The position numbers and the translations under genes are program-made. The notes beneath the pieces were generated by a model, which searched no databases, had not been told where the DNA came from, and saw nothing but the letters and a program-made list of their open reading frames with translations. Shown here in pieces: positions 58,777-64,000 of a stretch of DNA of 64,000 bases (position 1 is the stretch's first letter; every line of letters starts with the position of its first letter). The stretch is from Lotus japonicus (Eukaryota > Streptophyta > Magnoliopsida > Fabales > Fabaceae). The DNA lies in the NCBI RefSeq assembly GCF_012489685.1, contig NC_080041.1, positions 29,811,780-29,875,779 of the forward strand, read 5' to 3'.

Positions 58777-59783
58777 ATGGATCCCTGTGGTTCTTCCTCT
58801 CGTAGAAATGCCCCAAAGTTTTCAATCCCTATAATTCTGGGAGATTTTAACATGAGATTGCCAAAGGTTTTTTATGAAAGTAAGAAAAACGAAATTAAGA
58901 ATGAGGTGCAGCTGACTGATCCTATGGGAAACTGTTTGAAGTTGAAAGTTTTGGTGGGGCCGTCTGAAGGGATTCTTTTTGAGGCTATTCCTATATTGGT
59001 TTCATTTTATGGTCTTCAAAAAGATCATGATATGGTTTTCATACATGAAGGGGGGAATAGGTTCAAAGTTGAAATTTATGATGAAAATAAAAAGCATTTC
59101 CCGTATCCAAATCATAGTGAAAAAGGGAAGAACAAAACACCAACCCATTCCCCTTCTCCAAAACCCCCAACCCCAGAGGTTATATACTTGAGTTCTGACA
59201 ATGATGAAGAGGATGTGGCTGTGGCTGAGGAAGAGCTTGTTCATGAGGAGGAGGTTATGGCTGAGGAAGAGGTTGTGGCTGCTGAAGAGGTTGTGGCTGC
59301 TGAAGAGGTTGTGGCTGCGGAAGAAGTTGCTGCACCTGGCCAACCTCAAAATGGAATTCAAACCTTTGAGAAGAATGTGACTAGTTCTCTTGCTGGTGGT
59401 GGTCAGACTGTGGTAAGCATCGATGTTTGTATTTTTTAGATAGATGCTTGTAGTATATGTATATGTCTCTCTAATGCAACTTTTTACTTTATTTTTTTCA
59501 GGCATTGCCACGGTCATATGTCCGTGGCCACCTTAGAGAGAACTGGCAATCTGTTTTATTGAAGAATGAAGGGGATGAAGAGTGGTACATTTGCAAGCTC
59601 TGTTGGAGGAAGAGGAATGGAAGAATTACTGATTGCCATCTTGGCGATGGGTTTTACAAGTTTGTCACTGACAACTCTTTAGCCGAACACGACCGGCTGT
59701 TTTTCAGAACTGTTAATGGGTCCAATAACATTCTGCATGTTAGGATTGAGCGCCATAATGGCAATGGTGCCAATGGCAATTAG
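58777..59783 (+). CDS. B3-domain protein with two B3-like domains (REM-type)
   Basis: Exons 58777-59412 and 59502-59783 join in frame (donor gtaagc, acceptor ttttcag) to encode 305 residues. Domain 1 (about 12-100) begins KFSIPIILGDFNMRLPKVF; domain 2 (about 213-300) begins LPRSYVRGHLRENWQSVLLK and ends ILHVRIER. B3 domains bind DNA, so this is probably a nuclear DNA-binding protein. The linker is Pro/Ser-rich, then very acidic with repeated AEEVVA units. A leader exon near 58085-58225 with an intron ending aag at 58774 is likely. It may be a host gene or transposon cargo. Confidence 0.88.
59211..59330 (+). repeat. 18-bp coding repeat (AEEVVA units) in the B3 gene
   Basis: gaagaggttgtggctgct-like units occur three to four times in a row, with looser copies before them, producing an acidic Ala/Val/Glu stretch between the two B3 domains. 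The length is a multiple of three, so frame is preserved. Confidence 0.85.
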
Positions 59784-59910
59784 ATTAGTAGTTGTGTGGC
59801 CATGATTTCATGTTGAGGACAAATGATGTTTTCTATTGCACTGCGCTTAAAATAAGTTTTATATTTTACTGCTTATGCTTATGCTTAGTATTTGTTTTGT
59901 AGTTTAAGAA

Positions 59911-60406
59911 ATGGCCTCCCAATCATTTACTTCCCCTAGATCTGGAAATTTTGTTAATGATGGAAGGCGTTGCAAGTGTGGTGTTTATCCGACCCTTAAG
60001 ACGTCATGGACTAAGTTCAACTATGGGCGCACTTTTTATCAATGCCCTACTGGGGTAAATAAACTAAACCTAAACTAATTGGTGTGAAATATACTGTGTT
60101 ATTCCTAATTCTTGATCTTAGTTTAAGTTCAATGTATAGGGGTGCAATTATTTTGATTGGGCTGAAGGTCCTACTCAAGCTGTGGATGAAGTACCTCAAA
60201 TGAACCATTCTACTGTGAGTAATTCACAAAGTAACAAGGAGACCACTGCTGCTCAGATTGAGGAAGCCACTTTTAAAGTTTTGCTAGCTGATGCAAGGAG
60301 GAGGGAGGAAGCTTATGAGCAGGTTATTAGGGGCACTTGGGTGTTTGTTTTGGTTTGTATTGTGCTTGTGATTGTTGCAATAGCTTTTGCAAGCAAAATG
60401 GGTTAA
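59911..60406 (+). CDS. GRF-type zinc-finger protein with C-terminal membrane helix
   Basis: Exons 59911-60054 and 60140-60406 join in frame (gtaaat...tatag) to give 136 residues. The GRF zinc finger is CKCG at about 25-28, NYGRTFYQCP and GCNYFDWAE at about 38-57. A Gln/Glu-rich helix (QIEEATFKVLLADARRREEA) follows, and residues about 115-131 (VFVLVCIVLVIVAIAFA) form a single membrane segment at the end, so it may be tail-anchored. It starts 128 bp after the B3 gene stop on the same strand. Such small proteins are numerous in plants and often lie near transposons; the function is unknown. Confidence 0.82.
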
Positions 60407-60546
60407 GTTTAAGTGTCTGAAATGTAGTACGTATTTAAGACTTGAAACTTATATGTTTTGTTGCAATAGCTTTTGGTTCCATGTTTCTACGTAGCTTATA
60501 TGTCTTTATGTAATGATCTACATTTGGCCCAGAACCATAATTTATG

Positions 60547-60689
60547 CTATCATGAAGTTTAGTATGGAAACATGAAACATGAAATGTTATGTTTTTTTTT
60601 TTGAAAAAAGAAGTGAAGTAAGTATGATTATGTATACGCATGATTATTCTATCATGAAGTTTAGTATGGAAACATGAAACATGAAATGT
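60547..60689. repeat. 41-bp direct repeat downstream of the GRF gene
   Basis: ctatcatgaagtttagtatg plus 21 further bases are found at 60547-60587 and again at 60649-60689. A T-tract follows the first copy and atgtatacgcatga words surround the second. Confidence 0.85.
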
Positions 60690-61034
60690 ATACGAATGAA
60701 ATGTATACGCATGAGCCAAAAACAACTCATTGCGAGATCATTAGTGGATTAATGCATCTAATTAAGTAAAATCAAATAGACACCAAAACCAAATGGCAAG
60801 ATCAAGATCAGATTTGTCCGAAAATAAAGTTAAAGGATTCCAACATCCAAGCAAAGATCAGATCAGAAAATAATGGCACACAGGCCAACGTTGTCCAAGA
60901 GCAAGATTAATAATTAAACATGCACAAAATCATGGGGGCGGGCATTTTAGACAGAATTCCAAACAACATGCACAAAAGCTAAACCGCAGCTTTCTCCCCA
61001 TCCTCAAAACATGCTAAGCTTTGCAAAGGCAGGT

Positions 61035-63906
61035 TCAATTCTTCCTAGTGAACATGGACTTCACCAGGGTCCCATAATTGTCAAAGGACTTCCTTATCAA
61101 CACATCCTGCATTTCGTTGAACGGGTGGAGAGCAAGCTGCAATGCCAGTGTCAAACGAGTCCCATTGTTAACCTGCAAAAAATACATACATTGATCACAG
61201 TTCTGTACCCAGTTCATAAAGTCTCAGAGCACAATTGTTAAAGTTTCAGAAAAGTAAGAAAACTGAAGATTGTAACCACATCTTCTACTGTCCTTCATCC
61301 AAGATGCGACCCAAATGCCACAATCATTTCTACAAAATTCATCATGAAAGTGATACAAAAAGTTAGAAGTGGTTAAAATGAAACAAAAAGTTAGAAGTGA
61401 GAGGCACTTACGAATTAGCTCTCTGCGCTGGTAATCCCTGGGGTATGACAACCCTAAACTGGGAGCAACATGGCCTTGGAGTTGTTTCAAGCTGGTAGAA
61501 TGTGCTGTCCCTGAGCATGACCTCCATGTAGAGTGCCTGAATGAATGCAGAGTGAATTAGTGTAGCTTTAATGATAAACACATGTAGCTGAACCACAGCG
61601 GATAAGACAAAAAAAAAATAGATGTGAAGACTTACAACTAGCTTTGCATCTGTTATCCTATACTGTAGCCTATCAGATTGAGGGAACGAGTCTAATAGGA
61701 CTACTTCTTGATTCTCAAAGTCAAACACAATCAAGTACCAGTGCTCGTTGTTGTCATTCATCGGCACAAACACCTAACATAATGTCAAAAAATGCATACA
61801 TTGATAGTTAGAGTTTTATTTACATTGACATAGGTAGATAGAAGTCATAGGTAACAAACTTTTGTCAAGACTTCTATCTTTCCCATGAAGCTTCTTTGCT
61901 GATGGATAGTCATGCTTCGGGGATGGGTTGTCCAACCAAGGATGTATTGCTGTCAAATAAGAAAAGGCAGACAATTAATGCATGGAATAATATAACATTA
62001 ACTAACTAACATATTTCTACTACAGAGGGAAAACTTACTGAGAAGTAAGTAGGCAAGAACCAAGTGGTTTGATTCTTGTTGAAGGCTCTTTCAGTGTATG
62101 TCAACATGCAGGCAGTCAAGTTTATGATTTCTTGGTCAACACTCTTTTTGGGCTTCAGGAATTGCATAATGCGGCGAGTACCATCAACATTATTCAGGAT
62201 TGGTTTGATGATTGTCTCCTTGCTGTGTTTAACAATAATAAAGATTAATAATTATTAAAAATAAAATACTAAAAGATATATATTGTAGATATATATTGTA
62301 TAAGAAAAATTATTAAACTAATCTACTATCTACCTGTCTGCACTTCCAGCAGTACACCTCTTAAAGATATAGCAAGCCACAGCAGCCTCCATGTAGCTTA
62401 GGGACTCTGTCACAGCAGGTCCAAACAAGCTAAGCAGCCACTGATTCAAACACAAATAAATTATAAATAAAGTAGTCAATGTCTGCTAAAATGCTAAAAT
62501 TAAAATAAATAATAGTCATTCACATATGGAGAGAGTCATAAAGAACTTACAGAGGGAATATATAATGGATCAATTGGAGGGACTGGAGTGCACAAAGGAG
62601 TGTTGTCATTTGGTTTTGATGAAGGAGTTGCTGTCTTGGTGGGATCCATGTCATTTGGCTTAAAGGAAGGGGTAGCTGTCTTGGTGCCTAGTGGAACAGG
62701 GTGTATGGTTTGAAACTCAGATGGAGAGAACAGCTTCTTCACCAGTCCACTTACATCTGTGGGTTTAGCTTTCTCATTTGTTGGGTTGGTCTTCAAGAAT
62801 TTGTGAAGGATTTCTTCAGTAGCTGCAGTTCGGAGAGAGTACTTTGGGGTGATAACATATTCAGTTCCTACTGAAATTGGTTTCTCTGGTGTGGCTGTAT
62901 GAGAACTTATGGTGTTTTGGCTGCACCAAGCATTTGCTAAGAACCCAACAACATGCATGAGCTTGTTGACATCTTCCTTCAATCCAGTCACTGTATTTAG
63001 AACATCCTGCACAGGGTTGTCAGAAATAATGAGAAAAGTTATTGCAAGGTGGGCATAAATAATGAGAAAAGTTAAAACTGAAATCAGAGTCACAGTCAGA
63101 CATCATTATGAGAAAGAAATGCCACCACTTTCATTCTCTCTCACTCACTCTTTATCACAGAAGGTTTTTTTGAAGTTGTCAGCAAAGGACAAATAATTAA
63201 ATTAAACACTAAACACATGGTAAGGTAATAGAGGTTGGTGCCATAAAGGTTTCCAAGTACTGTGAAAAGGAAGTCATTTGTATATGACAAAAAATGTGAA
63301 GACAGAAAAGTCAGGAAGAAGAATCTTCTTCACAAGTAAATGACAAACAAGACACATCACATGATAAAGAACAAATAAGCCAGGTAGGGTCCTTTTAAAC
63401 CAAAGTCAGATACTGCACACACATGGGAGTTTCCTTTTAGGCCTTCCTTTTCCTTTTCCTTTTATACCAACAATCACTTTATAGGAAAAAACAAACAAAC
63501 AAACCCGAAACCCTACAAAATCACTTTCACATGGGAGTTTCCTTCTATACCAACAATCACTTTCAAAACCCTAAATAAACCCCCCTTTTGACCTTGAATA
63601 AAAAAAAAACCATTTTGACTTCGCATTTGACTTAATAGTAAAATACATTTGTCAACTTCAGTGGAAGAAGATAATGAAAAGATATGGCAGATTTGTCGTA
63701 GATTTGTTGGTTTATGACAAAATCAGAATCAGAAATAAGGAAAATATTTGTGCCAAAAACCTCAACCGAAACCCTAAAAAACCATAACAACAGAAATCCT
63801 ACAAATCTAAACTTGAACATACCTTTTCATTGGGGCTTTCCTTCCCTGTACAGACCTCAGGCCTAAGCAGTGGGTGTTCATCATGGTCGATACCTTTTCC
63901 TTTCAC
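61035..63906 (-). CDS. Ulp1-like (C48) cysteine protease gene, 5' end outside window
   Basis: Minus-strand exons 63906-63823, 63006-62551, 62440-62334, 62222-62039, 61949-61860, 61773-61636, 61536-61412, 61329-61264 and possibly 61172-61035 keep frame with GT-AG sites except at the last intron. The protease core carries His in VFVPMNDNNEHWYLIVFDFE, Asp in VVLLDSFPQ and Cys in NDCGIWVASW, the triad of SUMO-protease-like C48 enzymes. The N-terminal part is Ser/Thr/Pro-rich. The expected junction after GYNLQ has TT instead of GT, so the last exon may be lost, with a readthrough stop at 61224. It converges on the B3/GRF pair. Related genes are frequent MULE passengers in plants. Confidence 0.82.
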
Positions 63907-64000
63907 CTCATGACGGCTTCACGAACCATGTCATGCAAAAAGAAAAAAAAAATACAAGTTAGAATCCACTATCACATGACGATGTATTTCAAAGAAAACA
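63907..64000. other. Upstream intron or exon of the Ulp1-like gene, cut by the window edge
   Basis: The acceptor-like atgag before 63906 suggests that more exons lie beyond 64000. Nothing else can be said. Confidence 0.3.

Noticed and set aside
59002..59517. 171-residue minus-strand frame opposite the B3 gene
   Set aside because: It mirrors the codon pattern of the B3 coding exon and has repeated SHNLF units that are just the complement of the AEEVVA repeat.
1..64000. CRISPR arrays, operons or bacterial insertion sequences
   Set aside because: The tandem repeats present have no spacer structure, and all genes show plant-type introns and promoters.

Overview
This is a stretch of plant nuclear DNA, very probably from a eudicot and most likely a legume. 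Supporting this are split genes with GT-AG introns, TATA boxes, AT-rich spacers and deeply nested LTR retrotransposons, including a SIRE1-like Sirevirus with an envelope-like gene and a Cassandra-type TRIM. The legume assignment is inference from repeat style. No prokaryotic signal, CRISPR array, tRNA gene or organelle sequence was seen.

Layout. 0-5.1 kb: the right part of a PIF/Harbinger DNA transposon with an intact transposase, then a decayed LINE tail invaded by a small MITE and followed by a long-TIR Mutator-like element. 5.4-9 kb: an intact seven-exon WAT1/MtN21 (EamA) transporter gene on the minus strand. 9-17 kb: mostly spacer and decayed coding fragments split by a solo Sirevirus LTR. 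17-18.8 kb: an intact four-exon exopolygalacturonase gene. 19.5-20.3 kb: a complete 5S-bearing TRIM. 20.3-32.9 kb: a LINE-like or unknown coding relic split by a complete but inactivated Ty3/Gypsy Tat-lineage element, itself split by a Harbinger-type MITE full of a CCACCG-rich repeat. 35.1-53.7 kb: a Mutator transposase pseudogene split by a 3.6-kb solo LTR, which is split in turn by a 12.1-kb Sirevirus with matching LTRs. 53.7-55.7 kb: a truncated second Tat-like element. 55.7-58 kb: a probable solo LTR. 58-64 kb: three gene-like units, namely a two-domain B3 protein, a GRF zinc-finger membrane protein and, convergent to them, an Ulp1/C48 cysteine protease running off the right edge.

Only two ordinary host genes are clear: the transporter and the pectin-degrading enzyme. 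The B3/GRF/Ulp1 trio could be host genes or cargo of a large Mutator-like element, since Ulp1-like genes are known MULE passengers.

The most unusual structure is in the Sirevirus. Between its envelope-like gene and the 3' LTR it carries a compact antisense unit with TATA box, well-placed ATG, 130-residue coiled-coil frame and AATAAA signal. The Tat element also has an antisense coding unit behind its own TATA-like box, so two unrelated retrotransposon superfamilies here share a sense-plus-antisense layout.

Insertion order from nesting and LTR divergence: MULE, then the long solo LTR, then the Sirevirus (no LTR difference seen, very recent); and LINE-like relic, then Tat element (about 9 differences in 377 bp), then its internal MITE.
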